Positions 44,078-53,055 of a stretch of 64,000 nucleotides of DNA are shown one piece after another (within the stretch, counting starts at the first letter, position 1; the number at the start of each line of letters is the position of its first letter). The stretch lies in assembly GCA_017940895.1 (NCBI GenBank), contig JAGAXM010000018.1, positions 46,897 through 110,896 of the forward strand, read 5' to 3'. The DNA comes from Clostridiales bacterium. GTDB lineage: Bacteria > Bacillota > Clostridia > Saccharofermentanales > Saccharofermentanaceae. The position numbers and the translations under genes are program-made. The notes under the pieces are model-generated. The model worked only from the letters and a program-made list of their open reading frames with translations, searched no databases and was not told the origin of the DNA.

Positions 44078-45898
44078 ATGCATAAAGAATTTCTAATGGG
44101 AAACGAGGCGATAGGTAAGGCCTGTATAGCAGCAGGTGTTAACGTCGTCGCAGGTTACCCGGGTACTCCTTCCACGGAAGTCCTTGAGACTATAGCAAAA
44201 GAGAATGACGGCAGTATCTATGTCGAGTGGTCAGTTAACGAGAAAGCCGCGATGGAGGTTGCCGCAGGTGCAGCTTATTCCGGTGCAAGAACACTCGTTA
44301 CGATGAAGCAGGTGGGACTTAACGTCGCTTCAGACCCGCTGATGAGTCTGGAGTACGTGGGAGTTAAGGGCGGAATGGTCGTTCTCGTTGCAGATGATCC
44401 GGGGCCGATCTCATCGCAGACAGAGCAGGACACGAGAACTTTCGCCGAGTATTCCAAGGTACCGTGTTTTGATCCTTCCGATGCGAAGGAAGCATATGAG
44501 ATGATATTCGAAGCTTTCGAGCTTTCAGAGAAATACAATACCCCCGTATTCATGCGTCCGACTACGCGCGTGTGCCACTCTTATCAGAGCATAGACGTAC
44601 GCGATTATGCGGAGTACGAGGACCACAGACCTGACGGTTTTGTGAAGGACTCGAAGCGCTGGGTAATCTTTCCGAAGTTGTCTTATGCGAACCACGCGAA
44701 GATAGAGGAGCGCAATGATAAGCTGTCGGAGGAGTTCTCTTACCGCTCGTCACCCAATACATTCATCGAGGGCAATACAACTTATGGTGTTATCTCGCAG
44801 GGAATATCATTTGCCAATGCTTTGGATATAGTTACAAAAGCCCGGTCAGATAAGAAAAAGGTGCCGTCTCTTCTTAAGATAAGCACGCCGTTTCCGTTCC
44901 CTGATGAGCTGGTGTCGACTTTTCTTAATGACGTTGATGAAGTCCTGGTAATTGAGGAACTTGACCCTTATATCGAGAGACATGTTCTTCAGTTGTGCGG
45001 TAAGAAGCATATTGATGTGAAGATCTCGGGTAAGCTGACGGGCCATGTCGCCCGTTCAGGTGAGAACATGCCGGATCTTGTACAGAAATACATAAGTGAC
45101 TTTATGGGATGGGAGCTCCCTTCCTGTGAGAAGATGAATACTCCCGAGCTTCCGGTGCGTCCGCCTGTACTGTGCGCAGGATGTCCTCACCGTGCGTCAT
45201 TCTATGCAGTTAAGAAGGCGATGAAGGGAAAAGAGACGATCTTTGCCGGCGACATCGGTTGCTACACCTTAGGAAACGCCATGCCTCTTGATATGGTAGA
45301 TACATGTCTTTGCATGGGTGCCGGTCTCGGTATCGCGCAGGGTGTCGGCAGAGTTAAGCCCGATACGAAATGTTTCGCTTTTGTGGGTGACTCCACGTTC
45401 TTTGCCTCGGCGATAACGGGTGTCGTTAATGCTGTTTATAACCAGGCTGACATGACTTTGATAGTCCTTGATAACTCCACTACCGCGATGACGGGTCACC
45501 AGCCTCATCCGGGTACGGGACACACCATGATGGGTGAGTTCACGGATAAGATCAATATCGAGAATATCCTGCGCGGCATCGGCGTGGAGACTGTCGTAAG
45601 ACAGGATCCGTTCAAGCTTGATGAAGCGGTGGAAGTTATTAAGAAAGTCGCAGATGAGCCAGGCGTGAAAGCAGTTATTTTCGAGGCGCCGTGCTGTGTT
45701 CTGTTTAAGCCCGAGACGCCGTATGAGGTCGACCTTGATAAGTGTGTCGATTGCAAGATGTGTATCCGCGAGATCGGATGCCCTGGCGTGGTCCTGAAGG
45801 ACGGACATGTGGCGGTGGATCCGGCTCTGTGTAACGGATGCGGCCTGTGTTCGCAGGTCTGCCCCTGTGATGCCATCGGAAAGGCGGTGAAGGAATGA
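44078..45898 (+). CDS. iorA: Indolepyruvate ferredoxin oxidoreductase, alpha subunit
   Basis: Oxidatively decarboxylates aryl pyruvates (from Trp, Tyr, Phe) to aryl-acetyl-CoA, reducing ferredoxin; cytoplasmic and oxygen-sensitive. The protein has 606 residues with the fused domain order: pyrimidine-binding (MGNEAIGKACIAAGV, GYPGTPSTEV), a transketolase-like middle, the TPP-binding part (CAGCPHRASFY, GDIGCYTLG, DNSTTAMTGHQPHPG) and a C-terminal two-cluster ferredoxin (CVDCKMC and CNGCGLCSQVCPCD). All expected parts are present. It overlaps iorB by four bases. Confidence 0.95.
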   Translation: MHKEFLMGNEAIGKACIAAGVNVVAGYPGTPSTEVLETIAKENDGSIYVEWSVNEKAAMEVAAGAAYSGARTLVTMKQVGLNVASDPLMSLEYVGVKGGMVVLVADDPGPISSQTEQDTRTFAEYSKVPCFDPSDAKEAYEMIFEAFELSEKYNTPVFMRPTTRVCHSYQSIDVRDYAEYEDHRPDGFVKDSKRWVIFPKLSYANHAKIEERNDKLSEEFSYRSSPNTFIEGNTTYGVISQGISFANALDIVTKARSDKKKVPSLLKISTPFPFPDELVSTFLNDVDEVLVIEELDPYIERHVLQLCGKKHIDVKISGKLTGHVARSGENMPDLVQKYISDFMGWELPSCEKMNTPELPVRPPVLCAGCPHRASFYAVKKAMKGKETIFAGDIGCYTLGNAMPLDMVDTCLCMGAGLGIAQGVGRVKPDTKCFAFVGDSTFFASAITGVVNAVYNQADMTLIVLDNSTTAMTGHQPHPGTGHTMMGEFTDKINIENILRGIGVETVVRQDPFKLDEAVEVIKKVADEPGVKAVIFEAPCCVLFKPETPYEVDLDKCVDCKMCIREIGCPGVVLKDGHVAVDPALCNGCGLCSQVCPCDAIGKAVKE

Positions 45899-46485
45899 GT
45901 ACAACTAATATCATTCTGTGCGGCGTAGGAGGCCAGGGAACGGTCCTTGCAAGTAAGCTGACTGCTGCCGCTTCCATGGCGAAAGGTCTTAATGTCAGAT
46001 CTGCAGAGACCATCGGTATGGCACAGAGGGGCGGAAGTGTCTTAAGCTACCTTCGCATAGGCGAGTGTGCGTCGCCTCTCATAAACAGCGGCTGCGCGGA
46101 TCTTATTATCGGATTCGAACCCGCAGAGACTGTGCGTGCCCTGTCTTATCTTAAAGAGGGCGGCATCGTAATTACTTCCGACCGTGCCATGATGCCGGTT
46201 ACTGCCGCTTTGAAGGGTTCGGACTATGAAGGCTCCAAGATGACGGATTATCTTAAGTCGCTCGAGGGCGGTCGTATCGGCAAGCTCGTTATTGTTAATA
46301 CAGACGATGCCATGCGCGACCTGGGCTCGCCCAAGGCAATGAATATGGTTCTTCTCGGAGCTGCTGCAAGAGGCGGCTTCTTGGGTGAAGTTACTATAGA
46401 CGATATCAGACAGGCGCTTGTAAAAAAGGTTAAACCGCAGTTCCATGAGCTTAATTTCAAGGCTTTGGAATATGCGAGTGTATAA
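45895..46485 (+). CDS. iorB: Indolepyruvate ferredoxin oxidoreductase, beta subunit
   Basis: A 196-residue POR-gamma-type subunit that partners IorA. It begins CGVGGQGTVLASKL and continues ETIGMAQRGGSVLSYLR, the typical pair of motifs. It overlaps the iorA end by four bases (ATGA), and AAGGA lies just before. The paaK gene follows 11 bp later. Confidence 0.93.
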   Translation: MSTTNIILCGVGGQGTVLASKLTAAASMAKGLNVRSAETIGMAQRGGSVLSYLRIGECASPLINSGCADLIIGFEPAETVRALSYLKEGGIVITSDRAMMPVTAALKGSDYEGSKMTDYLKSLEGGRIGKLVIVNTDDAMRDLGSPKAMNMVLLGAAARGGFLGEVTIDDIRQALVKKVKPQFHELNFKALEYASV

Positions 46486-46496
46486 GGAGGATCTGT

Positions 46497-47732
46497 ATGA
46501 AGATCAATGACATTCAGTTGGAGCAGGTTAACAGCAGAATTCAAGCACTGGTAAAGGCCGGAAGTTTCTACGGTAAGAAGCTCGAAGCGGCAGGTATCAC
46601 GGGTGTAAATTCGGCAGAGGACTTTGAGAAGCTGCCGTTCTCGGAGAAGAACGACCTTCGTGAGGCTTATCCTCTCGGACTTATGACGGCTCCAGAGGAG
46701 GAGATCGTCCGTATCCATTCTTCTTCAGGCACTACGGGCCTTCCGGTTATCATTCCTTATACAGCGAAGGATGTTGACGACTGGGCTATCCAGTTCAAGC
46801 GCTGTTATGAGATGGCAGGCATCACAAATAAGGACCGTATTCATATCACTCCCGGATACGGTCTGTGGACTGCAGGTATCGGATTCCAGCTCGGTGCCGA
46901 GAAGCTCGGTGCCATGTGTATCCCTATGGGTCCCGGTAACACGGATAAGCAGCTTCAGTTCATGATGGATATGAAGTCCACCGTTCTTTGTGCGACATCT
47001 TCCTATGCATTGCTCCTTGCTGAAGAGATAGAGAAGAGAGGCATCAAGGACAAGATCCACCTTAAGAAGGGAATCATCGGATCTGAGCGCTGGGGCGATA
47101 AGATGAGAGAGAGGATCCACAACGAGCTCGGCATAGAGCTGTTCGATATCTACGGCCTCACCGAGATCTACGGACCCGGTATAGGCATCAACTGTCCTGG
47201 CGAGAAGTATATGCATTACTGGGATGATTATATCTATCTTGAGATTATCGATCCCGTTACGCTCGAGCCTCTGCCTGACGGCGAGTGGGGAGAGATCGTT
47301 ATCACCACACTCGTTAAGGAGGGCGCACCTCTTATCCGTTACAGGACTCATGACCTGTCACGTATCATACCCGAGCCCTGCAAGTGCGGCTCGAAGTTCC
47401 CCCGTATCGATGTAATTAAGGGCAGAACGGACGACATGATGAAGATCAAGGGCGTCAACGTATTCCCGGCTCAGATCGAGGAGATATTAAAGACGTTCCC
47501 CGAGCTTTCTTCCGAGTATCAGATTCGCATATCGCATCTTGACGGACGCGATACGATGAGGATCTATGTCGAGACATCAGGTCACTACGACTTCGATGAG
47601 CTGTCGAAGAGAGTAGCTGCTTCAGTTAAGGCTAAGATCGGCTTTACACCTATCGTTAAGGTTGTTGAGATAGGACTGCTTCCGAGATCCGAGAAGAAGT
47701 CAAAGAGAGTCATAGACGAGAGATTCGACTGA
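46497..47732 (+). CDS. paaK: Phenylacetate-CoA ligase family protein
   Basis: Links aryl-acetates to CoA with ATP. The protein has 411 residues, shorter than the ~435-residue aerobic PaaK but normal for anaerobes. P-loop: HSSSGTTGLPV; the adenylate motif DIYGLTEIYGPG; hinge GRTDDMMKIKGVN; the C-terminal lysine region is SEKKSKRVID. It has a strong AAGGAGG and follows iorB closely. In this context it most likely interconverts the aryl-acetyl-CoA made by Ior and free aryl-acetate, either saving ATP or activating aryl-acetates for amino-acid synthesis. Confidence 0.92.
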   Translation: MKINDIQLEQVNSRIQALVKAGSFYGKKLEAAGITGVNSAEDFEKLPFSEKNDLREAYPLGLMTAPEEEIVRIHSSSGTTGLPVIIPYTAKDVDDWAIQFKRCYEMAGITNKDRIHITPGYGLWTAGIGFQLGAEKLGAMCIPMGPGNTDKQLQFMMDMKSTVLCATSSYALLLAEEIEKRGIKDKIHLKKGIIGSERWGDKMRERIHNELGIELFDIYGLTEIYGPGIGINCPGEKYMHYWDDYIYLEIIDPVTLEPLPDGEWGEIVITTLVKEGAPLIRYRTHDLSRIIPEPCKCGSKFPRIDVIKGRTDDMMKIKGVNVFPAQIEEILKTFPELSSEYQIRISHLDGRDTMRIYVETSGHYDFDELSKRVAASVKAKIGFTPIVKVVEIGLLPRSEKKSKRVIDERFD

Positions 47733-47813
47733 TATAGTGCAGTTTACTTGCAGCATTATTGATATTGGAAACAGGTTTTGCAGCGTTTGAGCCCGCGTGC
47801 CCCCAAATATCCG

Positions 47814-47843
47814 TTGACAGAATACTATACTTCTCGATATGAT
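47814..47843 (+). promoter_or_regulatory. Promoter of the serine hydrolase gene
   Basis: A perfect TTGACA (47814-47819), an 18-bp spacer and TATGAT (47838-47843). A short dyad ATGAT-GTAT-ATCAT starts within the -10 and could be an operator. GAGGAGG precedes ATG 47869. Confidence 0.75.
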
Positions 47844-47868
47844 GTATATCATCTGAGGAGGTATAGAT

Positions 47869-49716
47869 ATGTTTAAGAGAATGATTGCAGGTTTAACGGC
47901 TGCCGCGGTGCTCGCAGGTGTGTCCGCTACGACAATGGCAGCCCGGAACGAGACGCCTTCGGGCATCCCGATCGACGAAGTAGGAAGCCGGATCGAACAG
48001 TGGGCTTCAGAGAATGAGAACGAGTATCCGTCATTCGCAGTTGCAGTTGTAAACGGCGGTGAACTGGTCTATTCGGGGGCGTTCGGATATATCGACATTG
48101 GGAACGGGATTGAGGCGACACCTGATGACACTGTTTATGAGTGGGGTTCCTGCTCCAAGACATTGGTCTGGGTCAGCGTAATGCAGTTGTGGGAGCAGGG
48201 GAGGATAGACCTTAACGAGGACATCCGTAATTACCTGCCTGAGGGCTTCTTCCATAACTTAAGATATGACGATCCCATCACCATGCTGAATCTCATGAAC
48301 CACAATGCCGGCTGGGGTGAGTCAACATGGGCAATGCAGGTCACAGATGAGAATGACATCATGGATCTGGGGGAAGCTTTGCAGTATTCAGAGCCGGTAC
48401 AGATGTACCGCCCGGGCGAGGTTGCTTCCTACAGCAACTATGGTGCGGCACTCGCAGGCTATGTAGTCGAGTGCATCACAGGCCAGTCTTATGAGGATTA
48501 TGTACATGAGCATATCTTCGATGTGCTCGGCATGGAGCACACTGCCATCGCACCGGCACATAACGATAACGAGTGGGTTTATGAGAGAAGACAGCAGTTC
48601 GTGAATTATCAGCGAGCCGGTGATTCCTGGGTAGCTAACGGTCATCAGCTTTGCTTCATCCTGCCGTATCCTGCAGGTGCTGCCTGCGGTACGATCGAGG
48701 ATATGGCACTATACTGTTCCGCTCTTGTGTCAGACGAGAATCCTCTGTTCGAGAACGAGTCCACAAGAGATGAATTGTTCTCTGCCACGATGTTCTGCGG
48801 CAGTACTGATATTGCTTCCTGCTGTCACGGTTTCTGGCTTGCCGATTATGAATATGCATCCACATTGGGCCACAACGGGGGAACCAACGGCGGCTCCGCT
48901 AACCTTGAATTCGATCCCATAAGCGGCATCGGTGTTGTTACTCTTATGAACGGCAGCGGTAATCCTCATCATGCCATGGATGAGCTTGTGTTCGGTGATT
49001 CTGTCATTCAGATACCGGAGACAACATGCGGTGACCTTTCTTCGCAGGATCTGTCGGGGCTTTGCATCAGCGCGAGGTCGTGGAGACGCGGTCCTCTGAG
49101 ATTCATGTCGATGTTGGGACTCATGCCGATCACGCGCGTAAGCGAAGATGAGTACGATGTCGCGGGCATGTATACCATTACAAGATTTGCCGAGGATGCT
49201 TTTTACTTACAAGATGATTCGGTCGGAATGGCGGCTGAGTATAAGGTTCTCGATGACGGCACACGCGTATTCGATATCGCGTCTTCCGGTTATGTTACCG
49301 AGAAGGGACTGGCGGCTGAGCTTATTTTGATGTGTCTTTATGTGTTGATCGTACTTGCTGCAGCCGTGCTTCTTATCATCAAGCTCATCAGAGTAATTGC
49401 CGGGAAGAATAAGCCCTATGAAGGCTCAAAGATCATTACGGTAGCGCAGATCGCGAAGATCGTCTCTGCCGGTGTCATCGGTTTCTGGCTCAGTGTGCTG
49501 AATGAACAGTACGGACTTTATAAGATGCAGGGCATCATTGGCTGCTTCGTGCAGATGCTTTGCTTTGCAGTATGTCTCGCGTCAGCATTTGTATCCGTCA
49601 AAGCTCTCACCAAGGGCGGCAAGGGTAAGTTTAAGTACATAGTAAACGTACTCGGCAACGTATCTTTTGCAGCGGCAATGGTTGTATTTGAATTAATGAG
49701 ATTCTGGAACGTTTAA
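47869..49716 (+). CDS. Serine beta-lactamase/penicillin-binding-like hydrolase with a C-terminal membrane domain
   Basis: A 615-residue exported protein. A signal peptide (basic start, hydrophobic ~7-22, cleavage near TTMAA) leads to a class C/AmpH-type serine hydrolase domain: SxxK is S94-C-S-K97, YxN is Y188-S-N190, and the third motif is H335-N-G337. The C-terminal ~130 residues contain about four membrane helices, so the enzyme domain is held at the outer face of the membrane. The substrate could be cell-wall peptide, an ester or a beta-lactam; many such proteins are not resistance enzymes. It is monocistronic, behind a clear sigma-A promoter. Confidence 0.85.
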   Translation: MFKRMIAGLTAAAVLAGVSATTMAARNETPSGIPIDEVGSRIEQWASENENEYPSFAVAVVNGGELVYSGAFGYIDIGNGIEATPDDTVYEWGSCSKTLVWVSVMQLWEQGRIDLNEDIRNYLPEGFFHNLRYDDPITMLNLMNHNAGWGESTWAMQVTDENDIMDLGEALQYSEPVQMYRPGEVASYSNYGAALAGYVVECITGQSYEDYVHEHIFDVLGMEHTAIAPAHNDNEWVYERRQQFVNYQRAGDSWVANGHQLCFILPYPAGAACGTIEDMALYCSALVSDENPLFENESTRDELFSATMFCGSTDIASCCHGFWLADYEYASTLGHNGGTNGGSANLEFDPISGIGVVTLMNGSGNPHHAMDELVFGDSVIQIPETTCGDLSSQDLSGLCISARSWRRGPLRFMSMLGLMPITRVSEDEYDVAGMYTITRFAEDAFYLQDDSVGMAAEYKVLDDGTRVFDIASSGYVTEKGLAAELILMCLYVLIVLAAAVLLIIKLIRVIAGKNKPYEGSKIITVAQIAKIVSAGVIGFWLSVLNEQYGLYKMQGIIGCFVQMLCFAVCLASAFVSVKALTKGGKGKFKYIVNVLGNVSFAAAMVVFELMRFWNV

Positions 49717-49751
49717 AGTGTAATTCGTCGATGCTGCGCAGGTCGTGGATT

Positions 49752-49788
49752 ATAAAACAAAAGAAAACCCGGTTCGAATGAACCGGGT
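49752..49788 (-). terminator. Terminator downstream of tRNA-Glu (also able to face the hydrolase gene)
   Basis: A perfect 9-bp stem (49767-49775 with 49780-49788) and a 4-nt loop. On the - strand it is followed by a long T-rich tract (49766-49752), so it fits the tRNA best; on the + strand the T tract is short. Confidence 0.8.
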
Positions 49789-49795
49789 ATTTAAG

Positions 49796-49870
49796 TGGTG
49801 ACCCCAACGAGAATCGAACTCGTGATTGCGCCTTGAGAGGGCGCCGTCTTAACCGCTTGACCATGGGGCC
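49796..49870 (-). tRNA. tRNA-Glu (anticodon CUC)
   Basis: A full cloverleaf: the acceptor GGCCCCA pairs with TGGGGTC, the anticodon loop is CTCTCAA giving CUC (reads GAG), the T-loop is TTCGATT, and CCA is encoded. It is 75 nt including CCA. Confidence 0.93.
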
Positions 49871-49964
49871 ATCTATAAGCGAATAATTAATGCGCAAGAC
49901 GAAACGCTCGAGTATATTATCACAGCCTTTTCGAAATGGCAAGGGTGTATAGTTTCTTTTTCTG

Positions 49965-49973
49965 TGGTATGAT
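49965..49973 (+). promoter_or_regulatory. Extended -10 promoter of uvrA
   Basis: TGGTATGAT (49965-49973); the predicted +1 is near 49980, upstream of the LexA box. The -35 is weak. Confidence 0.5.
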
Positions 49974-49991
49974 ATGATAACTTTATAAAAA

Positions 49992-50005
49992 CGAACATAA
50001 ATTCG
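49992..50005 (+). promoter_or_regulatory. LexA (SOS) box upstream of uvrA
   Basis: CGAACATAAATTCG has both outer arms of the Firmicute LexA box (CGAAC...TTCG) and deviates from the consensus at two inner positions. It lies just downstream of the predicted uvrA start site, a position that blocks transcription. Confidence 0.7.
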
Positions 50006-50017
50006 ATTAGAGGCATT

Positions 50018-53000
50018 ATGAAAGATTATAAATACATAAGGATTCACGGGGCCAGGGAGAACAACCTCAAGAATATAGATCTTGATATTCCGAGAGATCA
50101 GCTTGTTGTTCTGACCGGTTTGTCGGGATCGGGCAAGAGCTCTATCGCTTTCGATACTATTTATGCCGAGGGACAGAGACGTTATGTCGAATCCCTGTCT
50201 TCTTATGCCCGTATGTTCCTGGGGCAGATGGAGAAGCCTGATGTTGACAGTATCGAAGGTCTTTCTCCTGCGATCTCGATCGATCAGAAGACGACGAGCC
50301 ATAACCCGAGATCCACTGTCGGTACAGTTACCGAGATATATGATTACTTAAGACTTTTATACGCGCGCGTAGGTCAGCCCGTGTGCTGGAAGTGCGGTAA
50401 GCCCATTACTTCACAGACAATCGACCAGATAGTCGATAAGCTTAAGCTCTATCCGGAGGGAACGAGACTTATTGTTATGGCTCCCACGGTAAGAGGCAAG
50501 AAGGGCGAGTTTACTAAAGTGCTCGAGGATTACAGGAAGTCGGGTTATGTCCGTGCGAGGATCGACGGCTCCATGTACGACCTCGGTGAAGAACTTGACG
50601 GGCTCAAGCTCGACAAGAATCAGAAGCACAAGATCGAGGTTGTCGTTGACAGACTTGTCGTGCGTGATACGAATACGACGAGACTTTATGATTCATGTGA
50701 GACTGCGCTGAAGCTTGCTGACGGACTTCTCACGGTCGAAGCACAGGTGCTCACGAGTGAGAGTGAGGACGGACAGAAGACTTATGAGGTCAGTGAAGAA
50801 CTCTTTTCGCAGAATCTGTCGTGTCCGGACTGCGGTATCTCTTACGGCAAGATCACGCCCCGAAGCTTCTCTTTCAATAATGCTTACGGTGCATGTTCCG
50901 AGTGTTCCGGTATAGGTTCGCTGATAAGAGTCGATCCCGATCTTTGTATCACGGATCCGAAGCTCTCGATCAATGAGGGCGCGATCACGGCAGGCGGATG
51001 GAATTTCGGTGATCCGAAGAGCTGGGGAAGAGGTTTTGCAGTGGCTTTGTCCGAGAAGTATAAGTTCTCGCTCGACACGCCTTATTGTAAGCTGCCTAAG
51101 AAGATACAGGATATCATCATGTACGGTAATGACGGGGTAAAGATGAAGATCGATACCACGAACAGCGTCTACAGACGTGATGATGACTACTATGCTGCAT
51201 GGGAAGGTCTTGTGCCGAGTATCATGCGTCGTTACCGTGAAGCTTACGGAGAGGACGCTAAGGCGCATTACGAACAGTATATGAGCGTAGATGTCTGCCC
51301 GTTGTGTAACGGCGCGAGACTTCGTAAGGAGAGCCTGTCGATTTATATCAACAAGACCAATATAAGCGAGCTTACGAATAAGTCTGTAAGAGACGAGCTT
51401 AAGTTCATGGAAGGACTTAAGTTTACGAAGAGGAACGAGACTATCGCTGCCCCCATCATGCGTGAGATCAAGGCCAGATTGCAGTTCCTTTCAGACGTCG
51501 GACTCGAGTATATGACCTTGAGCCGTCCCGCGATGACTTTGTCCGGAGGAGAGGCTCAGAGAATAAGACTTGCGACTCAGATCGGTTCCGGACTTCAGGG
51601 TGTTCTTTATATCCTCGACGAGCCTTCCATAGGTCTTCATCAGAGAGATAACGAGAAGCTCCTTAATACTTTGATCAAGTTAAGAGATCTCGGTAATTCC
51701 GTTATCGTCGTAGAACATGACGAGGAGACGATGCGTGCTGCCGACCATATTGTTGATATCGGTCCTCGTGCGGGTATCCACGGAGGTCAGGTGGTCGCTC
51801 AGGGTACAGCAGATGAGATATGCAAGGTTCCCGGATCCATTACCGGAGAATACTTAAGCGGAAAGAAGTTCATACCCGTTCCTTCGAACAGGCGTAAGCC
51901 GGATCCCAAGAGAATGTTAAGCATCAAGGGTGCCGCGGTTAATAATCTTAAGAGTATCGATGTCGATATCCCTCTCGGGCTTTTCACGTGCATAACGGGA
52001 GTGTCGGGTTCAGGTAAGTCTTCTCTTGTTAATTCGACTTTGGTACCTGTTCTGCAGCACGAGCTTAACGGCGCGCGTAAGACGAAGGTCAAGTGTGAGG
52101 GGATCAAAGGGTATTCGAACCTTGATAAGCTGATCGTTATCGACCAGTCGCCGATAGGAAGGACGCCGCGAAGCAATCCTGCGACGTATATAGGAGTATT
52201 CGATCTTATAAGAGCTCTGTATGCGAATACACCGGATGCCAAGATGAGAGGCTATAAGAACGGACGCTTCAGTTTTAACGTAAAGGGCGGACGATGCGAA
52301 GCCTGTAACGGTGACGGCGTTAATAAGATCGAGATGCATTTCCTAGCGGATGTATATGTAAAATGTGATGTTTGTAAGGGAAGAAGGTATAATAGAGAGA
52401 CCCTTGAGGTAAAATATAAGGGTAAGAACATCGCGGATGTGCTTGATATGACCGTAGATGAGGCGTGTGAGTTCTTCGCTTCCGTGCCTAACATTTACCG
52501 CAAAGTGAGAACGCTTAAAGAGGTAGGTCTGGGTTATATTAAGTTGGGTCAGCCGTCAACGGAGTTATCCGGCGGCGAGGCGCAGCGCGTTAAGCTCGCA
52601 TCCGAGCTGTCGAAGAGGTCTACGGGTAAGACTCTTTATGTACTGGACGAGCCCACCACGGGTCTTCATGTCGCAGATGTGCATAAACTGGTTGACATAC
52701 TCGAGAGGCTTACTGAGAATAACAATACGGTCCTTGTAATCGAGCATAATCTCGATATTATAAAGACTGCGGATTATATCATTGACTTAGGTCCCGAGAG
52801 CGGTGACAAAGGCGGTGAGATAATTGCCGAGGGAACACCCGAGCAGGTCGCGAAGGTTAAGGGATCGTATACGGGACAGTTCGTTAAGCCACTGCTCGAC
52901 AGAGCGAAGAAGAACGGACAATATGCTGATCTGTCAGCGTTTATAGATGCAGGCAAGCTCGAACTCGAGGCTCTGGAGATATCAACGGGACCTAAGGTCA

Positions 53001-53020
53001 GAAGAAAGATAAAAGAGTAA
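50018..53020 (+). CDS. uvrA: Excinuclease ABC subunit A
   Basis: UvrA, the damage-sensing ABC-type ATPase dimer of nucleotide excision repair. The protein has 1000 residues against the usual ~940, the excess including a basic C-terminal end. Walker A sites are GLSGSGKSS (~35) and GVSGSGKSS (~665); signatures LSGGEAQRI and LSGGEAQRV; zinc modules CWKC..., CPDC...CSEC and CEACNGDG...CDVC. AGAGG precedes the ATG. The LexA box upstream indicates SOS control, matching uvrB 47 kb away. clpE follows after 36 bp. Confidence 0.97.
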   Translation: MKDYKYIRIHGARENNLKNIDLDIPRDQLVVLTGLSGSGKSSIAFDTIYAEGQRRYVESLSSYARMFLGQMEKPDVDSIEGLSPAISIDQKTTSHNPRSTVGTVTEIYDYLRLLYARVGQPVCWKCGKPITSQTIDQIVDKLKLYPEGTRLIVMAPTVRGKKGEFTKVLEDYRKSGYVRARIDGSMYDLGEELDGLKLDKNQKHKIEVVVDRLVVRDTNTTRLYDSCETALKLADGLLTVEAQVLTSESEDGQKTYEVSEELFSQNLSCPDCGISYGKITPRSFSFNNAYGACSECSGIGSLIRVDPDLCITDPKLSINEGAITAGGWNFGDPKSWGRGFAVALSEKYKFSLDTPYCKLPKKIQDIIMYGNDGVKMKIDTTNSVYRRDDDYYAAWEGLVPSIMRRYREAYGEDAKAHYEQYMSVDVCPLCNGARLRKESLSIYINKTNISELTNKSVRDELKFMEGLKFTKRNETIAAPIMREIKARLQFLSDVGLEYMTLSRPAMTLSGGEAQRIRLATQIGSGLQGVLYILDEPSIGLHQRDNEKLLNTLIKLRDLGNSVIVVEHDEETMRAADHIVDIGPRAGIHGGQVVAQGTADEICKVPGSITGEYLSGKKFIPVPSNRRKPDPKRMLSIKGAAVNNLKSIDVDIPLGLFTCITGVSGSGKSSLVNSTLVPVLQHELNGARKTKVKCEGIKGYSNLDKLIVIDQSPIGRTPRSNPATYIGVFDLIRALYANTPDAKMRGYKNGRFSFNVKGGRCEACNGDGVNKIEMHFLADVYVKCDVCKGRRYNRETLEVKYKGKNIADVLDMTVDEACEFFASVPNIYRKVRTLKEVGLGYIKLGQPSTELSGGEAQRVKLASELSKRSTGKTLYVLDEPTTGLHVADVHKLVDILERLTENNNTVLVIEHNLDIIKTADYIIDLGPESGDKGGEIIAEGTPEQVAKVKGSYTGQFVKPLLDRAKKNGQYADLSAFIDAGKLELEALEISTGPKVRRKIKE

Positions 53021-53055
53021 TATACGGAATAAGAGGGAAAGAAAGAGGATAAGAT

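Noticed and set aside
47869..49716. Antibiotic-resistance beta-lactamase
   Set aside because: The motifs show a serine hydrolase of that fold, but the large membrane domain and lack of a resistance context make this unsupported.
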